Shown here in pieces: positions 53,412 to 62,874 of a stretch of DNA of 64,000 bases. A program made the translations under genes and the position numbers. The stretch comes from Kalaharituber pfeilii (lineage: Eukaryota > Ascomycota > Pezizomycetes > Pezizales > Pezizaceae), in assembly GCA_015179045.1 (NCBI GenBank), contig WHUZ01000098.1, positions 1-64,000 of the forward strand. Reading direction: 5' to 3'. Within the stretch, counting starts at the first letter, position 1. Each line of letters starts with the position of its first letter. The notes below the pieces were generated by a model, which was not told the DNA's origin, did no database searches, and was given only the letters and a program-made list of their open reading frames with translations.

Positions 53412-54870
53412 TATGGGAACACTACTTAGTATCATCATGACTATGGTCCTGAGCTGTAGGTAAGAATAAGGAAACAAAGAATAACGATTCAAAGTGCTGT
53501 CGAAGCAAAATGTGAGGTATGGGTTCCTGAAGCACATCAGTTCTCAAATGAGATTGTAAGACCAGTATGTTCAAGCCAGCTGTGGTCCGTTTGCAGAATT
53601 TTATTTCTCCCCATAAATCCTTTTGCGGGAGGAGCGGGGGCACGTGTATTCTTTAATATCATTACATCACATCCAGGCTTCACATGATGAGAGCTATGGA
53701 TGGCTAAACTAGATGAGAGTAATTGAATATGAAGGGGGTAAAGTTTCATGTTTTCACTCTGAGCAAGTCAGCCGCCTACGGAGGAAGAGATTTGATATAA
53801 AAGCAGCAAAAATAGTGGAATGTGGTACCATCACTAGCCACGGGTCGCCGTGGCAGTCTGCATTTAAAGATATTATGCAGATACAAGAGACGTTGGAATA
53901 TCCAGAAGCAAAAGGTAAATGAACGACTTTCAAGGTAGAAAAGAGGGGCGGTTGAATATATGTACTGAAATTTAACTTCTCATCAATTGATATATTGTTA
54001 TCTGATATCAAAATGACAGGCTCGAATGAAAGCCCTAACATTTCGGCTTTTTCCGCTGCTACAATGACTAATTGATTCTGTGAGTTATTGGTCTTGGAAT
54101 TTAAACAGTATGCCTGCACAGGAAGTGGTAGAATTTTCTGTCATCACTTCAATGGATCTATGATAGGATTTGGGGACAAACAGGATCAAATGGAAGCACT
54201 ATGTTCCAGCTGTCTGTTGCCACACCCACTGCTTGATTCCGTTAGGAACCCATAGAGTTATGAGTCATCAAATCTGAAAAGTCAAAAAAGTATGAAAGAA
54301 GTTTTACCTGACTTTGCATTGTAGATTAGTCATAATGGGTAATGCCAGTACTAGTAAAGGATAGGTTAGATAGGAACTACTCTGCTCCTGCTTTACCATG
54401 GTGCAAAATATTGTGTCTATCAGTGCAAAACTCAGTGAGTTGTATATATTTTTGAGAGGTTTATAGTACAGTATATGAAAAGACAAGGTTGCAACAAAAC
54501 TTAAATTGGTTGCTTGGCGCTTTCAGGCGGGGGGGGGGTTTAGACTACCCTATATGGCAATACCACAGCCGAAATTGGAGTGCTTGGCATCACTATTCAG
54601 ATCCAACTAGCACTAGTCTTAGAGAATCTTCAACGTATAAAGATATTAATTTTATCTAGAAGTGAGAAGTGTTTGATGTACATGAGATAAGTTTCTTAAT
54701 TCACGATAGCTGAATAAAAAAAACTAAAATTGCTTAAATGAGCTTAAAATGGGCCTGCGCTGGCCTGATTGATATCGATTCTGGGCTGGTTCAGGCAGAC
54801 CCAGGTCGGCCCAGGCGGTTTCGGTCTAGTGCAGATCACGGCCTGTCAAGCTAGCCTAGGCGGCAATGGG
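53412..54870. other. Unassigned DNA with a possible two-exon frame
   Basis: Plus-strand 53713-53918 is open (RLRRKRFDIKAAKIVECGTI) and is followed by GTAAATG...ATGACAG (about 53917-54020), intron-like. The opposite strand is open over the same region, so I cannot choose. 54745-54860 has GGCC-rich DNA like the ends of the hAT element at 48228. Confidence 0.35.
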
Positions 54871-54909
54871 ATTCATTGCCTGCGAGGAGGGGTGGAGTGC
54901 AGAACGCGT

Positions 54910-54995
54910 GGTGTTTGCGTACAGCAGCCTTTGCTGCCATACATAGGCTGCAAGCCTGTATGCGGGGTTCGTCCTCCCTGCCAAAAATAAATGTT
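54910..54995 (+). mobile_element. Possible B2 tail remnant
   Basis: CTGCCATACATAGGCTGCAA then GCCTGTATGCGGGG keeps both stems of the B2 tail, but the distal part is replaced and no duplication is visible. Confidence 0.45.
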
Positions 54996-55195
54996 TTCTT
55001 GGAACACTTTATCTGCAGGCAGACTCCTAAGGTGTTGCTCAGTGGAACGTCCAATGATATTGAGACGCCATTGATGTTCCTCCTCTTCCTCTATTCGGAC
55101 ATCCACCCCACATCTATATTCTTGTCCTTCATGGCCCTTCTCAATTGCCAGTGTTGCAAATTATCTTGTGGGTACCTTCATCCTCACCTTACCCA

Positions 55196-55330
55196 TATGT
55201 AAACCGCGGGCATCATGTATTTAAAGTTATGTCAGTGCTCTTGTTTGTTTGTTTTTGTTATATAAAAGACCCTCGCCGTAGTCCTCAGGGCGGCATGCGA
55301 GTATTGATAAAAAAAAAAAAAAAAAAAAAA
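55196..55330 (+). mobile_element. Short family A insertion, ORF1-type 3' UTR only (TSD TCACCTTACCCA)
   Basis: Begins just upstream of AACCGCGGGCATCATGTA, then UTR, stem-loop (AGTCC/GGGC inner stem) and poly(A). 12-bp duplications at about 55184-55195 and 55331-55342. Confidence 0.9.
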
Positions 55331-55342
55331 ATCACCTTACCC

Positions 55343-55878
55343 AACTTGTTCATGCCTACTTGTGTGTCTGAGAGCATTAAAATTCTCTCCCCTCTTTGCG
55401 CTATCCTAACTGACTGCCGGAGCTTTGGCTACAAATGTCTGTATCGTTAAAATATTGGTTGCCCAGTCTCCTACGTAGAATTGTCTTTTTCTGGTTACCG
55501 TTCCCCTATGTGCGTTTTATGATGATCCGTGCCTCAATTGTTATATTGTGGCTCTGCTAGGATAAATTACAGCAAGTAAATTGCAAGATTAATAATGCTT
55601 TTGGTTTGATTTGTAACGCACTTCTCTATTTAACTGCATTGTTGGGAAGATAGAAGGTTTCCGACTAGTGTCCAGACATGAGCAATTTTTTCGGAAAATA
55701 AGATACCCAAGAATGAGGCTAATGTCATTTGTCATTCAATAACAATACTGTAGAACCCTGCGGAAATATTGTAGGGAGGTAATTAACTTCATTCATTTCG
55801 ACAAAGTAGTCGTGTTGGCACATTATACAAATGTGTCTCTAAACTAAAGCCAATTTGTTTCACGAATGATACTTTACT
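55343..55878. other. Intergenic DNA downstream of the beta-trefoil gene
   Basis: No feature seen. Confidence 0.4.
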
Positions 55879-56608
55879 TCACAACAACAATATAGAAGAC
55901 CCCCAGAAGCCCTTCTCCCCTTGTATATGAACTCCCCCACCATCACGGCCATCCAACCTGAGGAACCTGCTCTTGAGATTTACAGGCTGAATTCCCTGTT
56001 TTCCATCATTAGACCAATGAATCTGAAACTTCTCCACATTGCCGCACGTGATGCAGCTTTCATTCTCTCCAGTTTTATTTACTACGGGACGAACTCCAGA
56101 TGCGTCAGCACTGAGATATGTATCAGGGTAGCAAGTAGACTTGAATGAAATCATACCATTCAGATGCCGTACAAGCTCAAAGGTCTCCAATGAACCAATA
56201 GATGTTGCCATCCGCACTCCATCGTTTCTCATCTGGATATATTTGTCACTAAAGTGTACTGATTTGAGTGCCACGTGTGTTGGTCCTGAAGTTTGGCATT
56301 TATCATATTCTGCTCTCAGTGCTGCCAGGTCCATCTCCAATTGCTGTTTTTCAGCTTCAACTTTCTGTTTATGTTGCTGTTGCTCTTGCTTGATGTGAAG
56401 GAAACCTTCTTGAAGGTCCTGTATTTTTGCCTCCTTTGCTTGCAATAAAGTTTTTGCAATCGCAAGCTTTGTTTATAGTGCTTGTACTTTGTGGCTCTCA
56501 TGCGACTGTTGCAGTGTTTCACGAAGTGCTTCGGGTACTGTATATTCTCTTGGTGTGTAGTTGCTGCTTCCTGAACTGGGAAGCCCATGCGAGCGCACGT
56601 TGCCGCGA
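55879..56608 (-). pseudogene. Coiled-coil/beta-trefoil protein gene, 3' part, separated from its 5' part by a transposon
   Basis: Minus-strand frame from the transposon edge to TAA/TAG at 55879: a coiled coil (PEALRETLQQSHESHKVQAL, one TAA, then LAIAKTLLQAKEAKIQDLQE and EAEKQQLEMDLAALRAEYDK), then about 125 residues of repeating beta-rich sequence (VALKSVHFSDKYIQMRND, MISFKSTCYPDTYLSAD, VNLKSRFLRLDGRDGGGVHI) with the pattern of a fascin-like actin-crosslinking beta-trefoil. The single stop would be one C-to-T change from Gln. Fascin-like assignment is by pattern only. The 5' part lies at 61082-61378. Confidence 0.6.
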
Positions 56609-56789
56609 TGTTCTGGCCCACCGACGAACATTTTCCGGTTCGCGAACCGGCCGGCCCCGTGAAAAACATATGGTGTTTTTCACGGGGCCAGCCCAGCCAC
56701 GAACACCTGGCCCAGCGGCGAACATGAATGTACCTCGATGTACCTATATGTAATATATATACTCGCTTATGATTTAAGGTAATAGTGAT

Positions 56790-57056
56790 CTACCATACAG
56801 CTAACTGTGTGAAAGAGGAGGTGGCCAGGTGGGGAAGAAGAGGTGTGGAGACCGAAGAAGACAGAGGAAGGGGATCCATTGAGGACGGTTCTAGAACTTA
56901 TGGGGGAGCCAGAGGAGAGGAGGTAGACGGAGGGAGAGAAGCAAGAAGAGATGGAGTAGATATAATGTAAGGAACAGAGAGTAGAGTAGATAAAATACTC
57001 GCCATAGCCCACAGGGTGGCAGCGAGTAATGAAAAAAAAAAAAAAAAAAAAAAAAA
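56790..57056 (+). mobile_element. LINE 3' end, tail family A, inside the Ginger-like element
   Basis: Decayed stem-loop (CTCGCCATAGCCC ... GCAGCGAG) at 56998-57026 and poly(A) to 57056. Upstream purine-rich sequence may be an ORF2 end (KEEVARWGRRG) but the start is not defined. Confidence 0.55.
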
Positions 57057-57094
57057 AGAAATTTCCACAGTCTCCGATCCCTCTATGCAGTCAT

Positions 57095-59545
57095 CTATGT
57101 ACAAACAATAGTACTATATACATCACTATGTTCACTCTCATTCTCCTGGTTAGTACATTGACTAGTATTGCTTTTATGACAAGAATAAGAACATTTAACC
57201 TTTTGACGTATACATGTACAACGAAGAGAAGAACAGGTACCTAGACAAGAACATGAAATTTTGTCTTGAAAACGTTTATCATGATGAGGTTGACTGTGTA
57301 TATTAGAGTGTATAGGTTGCCTGTTAGTACCATGTCTGGTTTTTCTTATACTGGTACTGGCAAGTTTGTGGGTACTGATATTTGTTCTGATACGTTTATT
57401 AGCACTAAAGTTAGTGCTAATATTGGTGTTTACACTCTTGCTGGTATTGGAGTTGGTCCTAATGCTTTTGCTGGTAGTAGAATTAGTGTTTCTACTGGCG
57501 ATTTGGTTGGTGCTGGCGATTTGGCTGGTGCTAGCGATTTGGCTGGTGCTGGTGATTTGGCTGGTACTGGCGATTTGGCTAGTGCTGGCGATTTGGCTAG
57601 TGCTGGCGATTTGGCTGGTGCTGGCGATTTCATTTGTATTTTGAGTAGTTGCTTTGCAACGACGAGCTGCTTCACGTAATGATATTGACCTTAAAAGCTG
57701 TAACTGATCAGGTTCAAATGAGATATTCTGCATATGTTGAATTTCGGAATTGGTGACAGAAATTGGAACTTTTTGAAGCTCTCGAGAAGGATAATGACGA
57801 TCTAAAAGACCATATATAGTATAAAGCTGATAGCGATCCAAATGTGACTTATGTAAAACTTTTGCAAATAGTCTGCGTTTATTGAGTCCACAGCGATCGT
57901 TTTGTGGAATATATACTGTCACAATTTCTCCTGGTTCAAAGGTTCGAATTGGACGTTTTCTTTGATGACGTTGCTTCATTTGCTGGCGCTTTCGTTTTGT
58001 ATTTTGGCGAACATTATGAAGAAGTAAGGACACTTCAGGCAAGGTTTCTGAGTCTTCTGACTTTGATTCAGAATTTGAAGTTGTATCTGAGGAAATAACT
58101 ATCACTTCTTGAGAAGATAATGCTGAGCTCTTCAATAATAATAATGAATTTTTGGAAGATGATGGAGAATCTTTAGAGGATGATATAGAGTCGCCGGAAG
58201 ATGATAATACTGATTGTTTATCATATTTGAATGGGGGGGTAAAGTAGATTCTAATAAGACTATACTTAGTAAAATAAGTTATAATAAAAAGGAAATTAAG
58301 AATTTTTACCGAATAATGACACTTTAGCCGAAAAATGAGATTGAATAGACTCTGGTTCTGATAAAGCAGAATTACTAGATCCGGGTTCTGCATTTACTTC
58401 ATCTGAGGTAGGAAGTGTAACAATTTCACCATCTTCATCATATAAGATATTTCTTTTTCGGCGATGATGTGGTAATAGTAAACTATGAGGTTTTTGTTTG
58501 AATACTACCTCATATGGACTATATCCAGTTGTCGAATATACCTATTAATGATTAGTATTAATATTTAAATTTATATAAAAAGAGATTACCTGAGCATTCA
58601 TTATAAATATAACTTCCGATAATCCAAAATGCCAGAAACTTATATTTCTTTCAGCAGTCCATGCTCTTAATTTCTGTTTAAGAACACTATTTGCTTGTTC
58701 AATAAGTCCTTGTGTTTGTGGATGTCGTGGACGTTCATGTATTAATTGAATACCATAACCATGAACTAGTGTCTCACATACACCTTTAAATTCAGTACCA
58801 TTATCACATTGTAAAATTTTTGGCGGTCCAAAAAGACTAATCCAGGTCATGATATTTGTTGCAACCTCTATAGCTCGTTTAGACTTTAATGCTGTAGCCC
58901 ACGAAAACTTGCTGAAGTGGTCTCGTAAATGTAATATCCATTTATATGAATCACTAGGAGAGCCTCGCATATCAATTAAGTCTAGTTGAACTCGTTCCCA
59001 TAAATGTGATACTTTGATTGGCTGTAGTTCTCCAGTTATAGTTCGTGCTTGATTTTGAATACATAGTGTGCAATATTGAATTACTTTCTCAACCTATTAG
59101 AATATTAGAATTAATTACTTAATATAAAAAGAAAATAATTACTTACCTCTTCTCTAGAAATTCCATAATAATGTTTATTAATATGTAAAAATGTTTTCGT
59201 TCGCCCGGCATGGAGTAATGCTATATGAGTATCAACTATTTGATCCCATACTTCATGCTGAAGAATCACCTGTTTAGGTATTTCTCCATGTAAAGCTTGG
59301 GTTTCATTAGATAACTTCATAAGATTTCCCTCATCATTAAATTGATACTCATGTAAAGCTGTCTATTTTAATCGTCGTTCTTCTTTAGAAGCTGTCATTA
59401 TTGGATTATTTAAAAATCGGCGAATTTGGCGATATTTTTCATAAGATAGACGAAAACGATAGGAGGAATTTTGTTGTCTTAACCAGTTTTCAAATTCCGT
59501 TTTGGCTTGTAAAGAGAAACCAGATGTAGGTTCAGAATCCGACAT
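57095..59545 (-). pseudogene. Ginger/KRBA2-type integrase (transposase), spliced, one nonsense codon
   Basis: Exon 1 59545-59147 starts MSDSEPTSGFSLQAKTEF; an in-frame TAG lies at 59363-59365. Intron 59146-59094 (GTAAGT...TAATAG). Exon 2 59093-58590: HHCC zinc finger (HAGRTKTFLHINKHYYG ... YCTLC), then the integrase core with DLIDMRG, QCDNGTEFKG (DNGxEF) and QTQGLIEQANSVLKQKL (Glu of DDE). Intron 58589-58542 (GTAATC...TAATAG). Exon 3 from 58541 (STTGYSPYEVVFKQKP). The third intron is from 58309 to about 58210-58260, acceptor uncertain because of a C7 run. Exon 4: Ser-rich acidic region, a chromo/SH3-like IRTFEPGEIVTVYIPQND segment, Thr/Ser/Ile repeats, and a C-terminal Cys-rich CXC-type motif (CSCLGTCSSLRCTCI, KCSYSCH). 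The Asp-Asp-Glu residues are all present. Confidence 0.85.
57500..57645. repeat. 18-bp coding minisatellite in the integrase gene
   Basis: About eight tandem copies of a GCTGGTGCTGGCGATTTG-type unit; on the coding strand they give repeated ASTSQI. Confidence 0.9.
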
Positions 59546-59800
59546 TGAAGTAGTAAAAGAGATAATATAGTAAGATACGAGTTTATAATAAAGTATAAGA
59601 GTATCGTAATGTAGGAGAAGAGGTATAGAAAGAGGTATAAGGAGATAAAGAGTTAACTTAATGAATAGATGAAGAATAAGAAGCAATAAACAGGAGGATC
59701 CTTAAAGCCTTAATATATTTTTAGAGCCTTGATGCCAAGAATATATATATTGATGGTGATATAGGAAGACTTTTACAATATAGTAGTTATTACTTTAAAA

Positions 59801-60180
59801 GCCGCTTAATTCCGTTTAGAATTGATAGAGTTATGAGTCATAGATATAAGCATTTTGTAAGTAGTAGAGGATGTTGAAAATTTTTATTATAGTATTATAA
59901 ATTCACATCCGAATACATAAATGATAGGCTTATATGAGAGCTCTATGTAATGGCAATTTAATGCTTCAATAGCTGCTTAATTCCGCTTAGAATTGATAGA
60001 GTTAGGAGTTATAGATTTGAGTCTTAGATAGGTGGCAAAGAGGATAGCAAATTTTTATCACTACGTAATAAATTTATATCCGAATACATAAACGATATAC
60101 TCAAATAATAGCCCTTTATAGTGGCAATCCAATACTTCAATAGCTACTTAGATTTATAAAGAATTGATTAAGTTATAGAT
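59801..60180. repeat. Tandem repeat, 171-bp period, about 2.2 units
   Basis: Units start at 59801 (GCCGCTTAATTCCGTTTAGA), 59972 and 60143; each has AGAATTGATAGAGTTA and ATCCGAATACATAAA. They lie upstream of the integrase start within the Ginger-like element. Confidence 0.88.
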
Positions 60181-60956
60181 TATTAAGCTTAAAGAGTTAA
60201 TAAAAAATAGTATAAATTTTATCTTTATTTATATTACTAATTGCGAATAATTATTATAGTGTATACTAATAGATAATAGTATATATTAAAACTACTTTAG
60301 CTTAGCTTTCTAAAAATATAAAAATTATGTAAATTAGATAAAAACTGATAGTATAGAATAGCGTTAAATTTATTGAGTTAATAATGTGGCAAAGGGATGA
60401 GGTTGTAACTTGCTTAAAGCGAATACTTGGCACTTGCAGAGATTTTACTAACTACTGTTTCTGGTAATACAACCACCAAAATTTTCATTCTTGGCATCAA
60501 CGCCATCTCTGTTACTGCCACAATACAATACCAGAATGGCGGAGGATTCCGGATATCTCTACCTATAAAGATAACACTCCAAAATTTCGCTTAGAGTATG
60601 AAAAATACTAGAAGCATATTTAGTAATTTTCTTCTAGTATTTCGGTTAACAATAATTTAGTTATGATTACAAATTTGTTTTCTTAACTACAGTAGTCTAG
60701 AAGCGTAGCGAATTATTAATTAAATTATCTGTATTATCTTCTAGTATGTGAGTAAGAAGTAGCAACTTGCTACTCATATCAGCAACTTATCACCGACAGC
60801 AACTTTCAAGTGGCAACTCGTAGGTGGCAACTTGTCAGTGGCAATAGGGCTGTGCTAGCACACAGTAACTGGCTTATCAATTAACGCTGGTAGCAGAATG
60901 TTTCTCTATACTCAATCACTAGTAGTACGTAGAGGTACCTAGTGGTACTTGTACTA
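60181..60956. other. AT-rich right subterminal DNA of the Ginger-like element
   Basis: 60460-60956 is repeated in inverse orientation at about 61550-62045. Includes GTGGCAACTTGTCAGTGGC-type short repeats (60800-60860). Confidence 0.7.
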
Positions 60957-61081
60957 AACCAGTGTTCGTCGGTGGGCTGGCCCATTCGCGAATCTTCTGG
61001 CCCAGCGACGAATTGGCCGATTCGCGAATGGGCCTGGCCGGTTCGCGAACCGGAATGTTCGTCGGTAGGCCAGAACAGCGA

Positions 61082-61472
61082 TATAGTTTACGGGCATAAT
61101 CATACATATTATGATATATATCAGTAATGGTCCAAAGACCCATTCTCAGATAGCATGGTGCAGTGACATGTATTCGTAGGTGCCTGTGGGATAATCAAAG
61201 TTTTATTTACCGCATTTACAAGCTTCACAAAAATCATCTGCGGATCCAATTTCTCCTCGTTTGCTGCACAGAACCACTCCCATAAGCTGTCCAGCTTGGA
61301 TTCACTTAGATAGTCGTCAGCATCCATCAAGTCCCGGTCTCGCTGTGGAAAATGGTCTCCAATTGGAATTTGTGCCATGCTGTGCGAGGCGCGTCGGCAG
61401 GAAAGTTGACGTCGACTATGATAGGATTGTGGTAAAGTTAATGCGGTCGTTTGGATTGCGCGGATATATAGG
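61082..61472 (-). pseudogene. 5' part of the interrupted coiled-coil/beta-trefoil gene
   Basis: Minus-strand frame with ATG at 61378: MAQIPIGDHFPQRDRDLMDA, DDYLSESKLDSLWEWFCAAN, EEKLDPQMIFVKLVN. The frame that reaches the transposon junction open is different (WTITDIYHNMYDYARKLY), so either an intron or a shift lies at about 61100-61210; GTAAAT at 61210 is only 27 bp from the next CAG, too short to accept. In that second frame the sequence runs through the GCGA site into the 3' part (55879-56608) without a stop. An intron spanning the insertion site is an alternative. Confidence 0.45.
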
Positions 61473-62069
61473 TGTTCTGGCCTACCGACGAACATTCCGG
61501 TTCGCGAATAGGCCAATTCGTCGGTGGGCTGGCCGATTCGCGGATGGGCCAATTTTTTTTACAAGTACCACTAGGTACCTCTATGTGCTGCTAGTAATAA
61601 GTATAGAGACTACCAAGGATAATTGATAAACCGTTACTGTGTGCTTGCACAGCCCCATTGCCACTGACAGGTTGCAAGCTGCCACTTGAAAATTGCTGTC
61701 GGCAATGTTACTAATATGGCTCCCAAGTTGCCATTCCTACTCACATGCTAGAGGATAAAGACAACATAATTAAAAATTTGCTGCGCTTCTTCTAACACTG
61801 CTGTAGTAAAGAATAATAGATTTGTTATCATAGCTAAATTATTATTAATAGAATAACTAAAAACATCAGCAAATAGACTTCTAGTATTCTTCTTGCTCTA
61901 AGTGAACTTTTGTAGTTATCTTCTTAGGTAGAGATATCCGGATTCCTCCGCCGTTCTTGTAATATTTTGTGGTAGCAACAAGGATTGCGTTGATGCCAAG
62001 AATTAGAATTTTGGTAGTTGTATTGCCAGAAACGGCACTTAATAGAATTCCTTACAACGCCAAGCGGCT

Positions 62070-62286
62070 CTATCCCACTTGTACTGGCAGGACTTCAGCC
62101 ATTTCCCTCCTAATCTCACTCTCGCTGCTATTGAATCTGCTCCCGGTATACTTTGCTCCTGTAGGTATCACAACTGAGTTGGTGATTTTCTCCTCAACCC
62201 CTTTTAAGTATTACGTATCTAACGCACCAATTCATTTGTTATGATATGTAACAAAATCGCCATAGCCCCCACGGCGGCACGCGATC

Positions 62287-62311
<25 letters not shown>
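62070..62311. mobile_element. LINE debris: ORF1 C-terminus (minus) and a family A tail (plus)
   Basis: Minus 62230-62070 resembles the ORF1 end (VEEKITNSVVIPT ... ; compare EEGKKTSSVVVYL). The plus-strand stem-loop at 62256-62286 has ATCGC/GCGAT and poly(A) to 62311. Confidence 0.6.
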
Positions 62312-62318
<7 letters not shown>

Positions 62319-62520
62319 TAAAAGGCCCGATTCATGACTCATGTGCTGGCCCAGTGACGAACATTGTGGTTCGCAAAACTGGGCATATATATACATATAG
62401 GTACATAGAGGTACATTCATGTTCGCCGCTAGGCCAGGTGTTCGTGGCTGGGCTGGCCCCGTGAAAAACACCCTATGTTTTTCAGGGGGCCGGCCGATTC
62501 GCGAATCGACTGGCCGGTTC

Positions 62521-62793
62521 CACCTCGCTTTCCGATGCAGAAGTCAGAAGAACCGCCCAGAAGGTTTTGAGAGGTGGAACGACATGGGAAAGGATTGGAA
62601 AAGAAAGGCGGAGAATGGGGAGGAGTATGACGTTTTAGAGAATTTCTTCGCTGGGGTCAAGTTCTAGAAGCTAGGAGAGCGGGGGCGACGGCGCGTGGGG
62701 GCCATGTATGTAGAGAGTTAGTTTAGCCTGTCTCCGGGCTATGAGGGCTTGCCCAGGGACCCTGCCATGGCTTAGTGCTACAAGCGGGGTTAT

Positions 62794-62826
<33 letters not shown>
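62521..62826 (+). mobile_element. Longest family B retroposon, with coding 3' end (TSD GACTGGCCGGTTC)
   Basis: Exact 13-bp duplications at 62508-62520 and 62827-62839. Codes an ORF end (ERWNDMGKDWKRKAENGEEY then DVLENFFAGVKF, stop at 62667), a 3' UTR, and the B tail at 62759-62800 with poly(A). This shows that the B tail belongs to a coding element, probably a second LINE. Confidence 0.9.
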
Positions 62827-62828
<2 letters not shown>

Positions 62829-62874
62829 CTGGCCGGTTCGCGAACCGGAAAATGTTCGTCGGTGGGCCAGAACA

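Larger units (their letters stand above)
56609..61077 (-). mobile_element. Ginger-like DNA transposon, 4.5 kb (TSD GCGA)
   Basis: Ends TGTTCTGGCCCACCGACGAA (56609) and its near-complement ending GGCCAGAACA (61077), flanked by GCGA at 56605-56608 and 61078-61081. TGT...ACA ends, a 4-bp duplication and an integrase-type gene fit the Ginger/TDD group, DNA transposons whose integrase is related to LTR-element integrases. Internal parts: a strong palindrome next to the left end (56650-56695), a family A LINE tail (to 57056), the integrase gene (59545-57095) and 171-bp tandem repeats (59801-60180). Confidence 0.8.
61473..62874 (+). mobile_element. Deleted Ginger-like element, opposite orientation
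   Basis: Ends TGTTCTGGCCTACCGACGAA (61473) and GGTGGGCCAGAACA (62874). The left end matches the right end of 56609-61077 in inverse orientation, and 62395-62874 matches that element's left end. No integrase is left. It contains LINE ORF1 debris (62070-62230), a family A tail (to 62311) and a family B insertion (62521-62826). Flanks (TAGG, CCCC) do not match, so rearrangement is possible. Confidence 0.7.

Noticed and set aside
57366..57644. Leucine/valine-rich plus-strand frame that looks like membrane segments
   Set aside because: It is the antisense shadow of the 18-bp coding minisatellite.
59801..60180. Centromeric satellite because of the 171-bp period
   Set aside because: Only about two units, lying inside a transposon; the period match is coincidental.
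56609..61077. LTR retrotransposon, given the integrase and TGT...ACA ends
   Set aside because: The ends are inverted, not direct repeats, and there is no reverse transcriptase, protease or primer-binding site.
61184..61210. Intron in the 5' part of the beta-trefoil gene
   Set aside because: 27 bp is too short for splicing; the frame change must have another cause.
62759..62800. Family B tail as a tRNA-derived SINE (TGGCTTAGTG looks like an A box)
   Set aside because: Other copies do not keep the motif, no B box is present, and the longest copy ends a reading frame.
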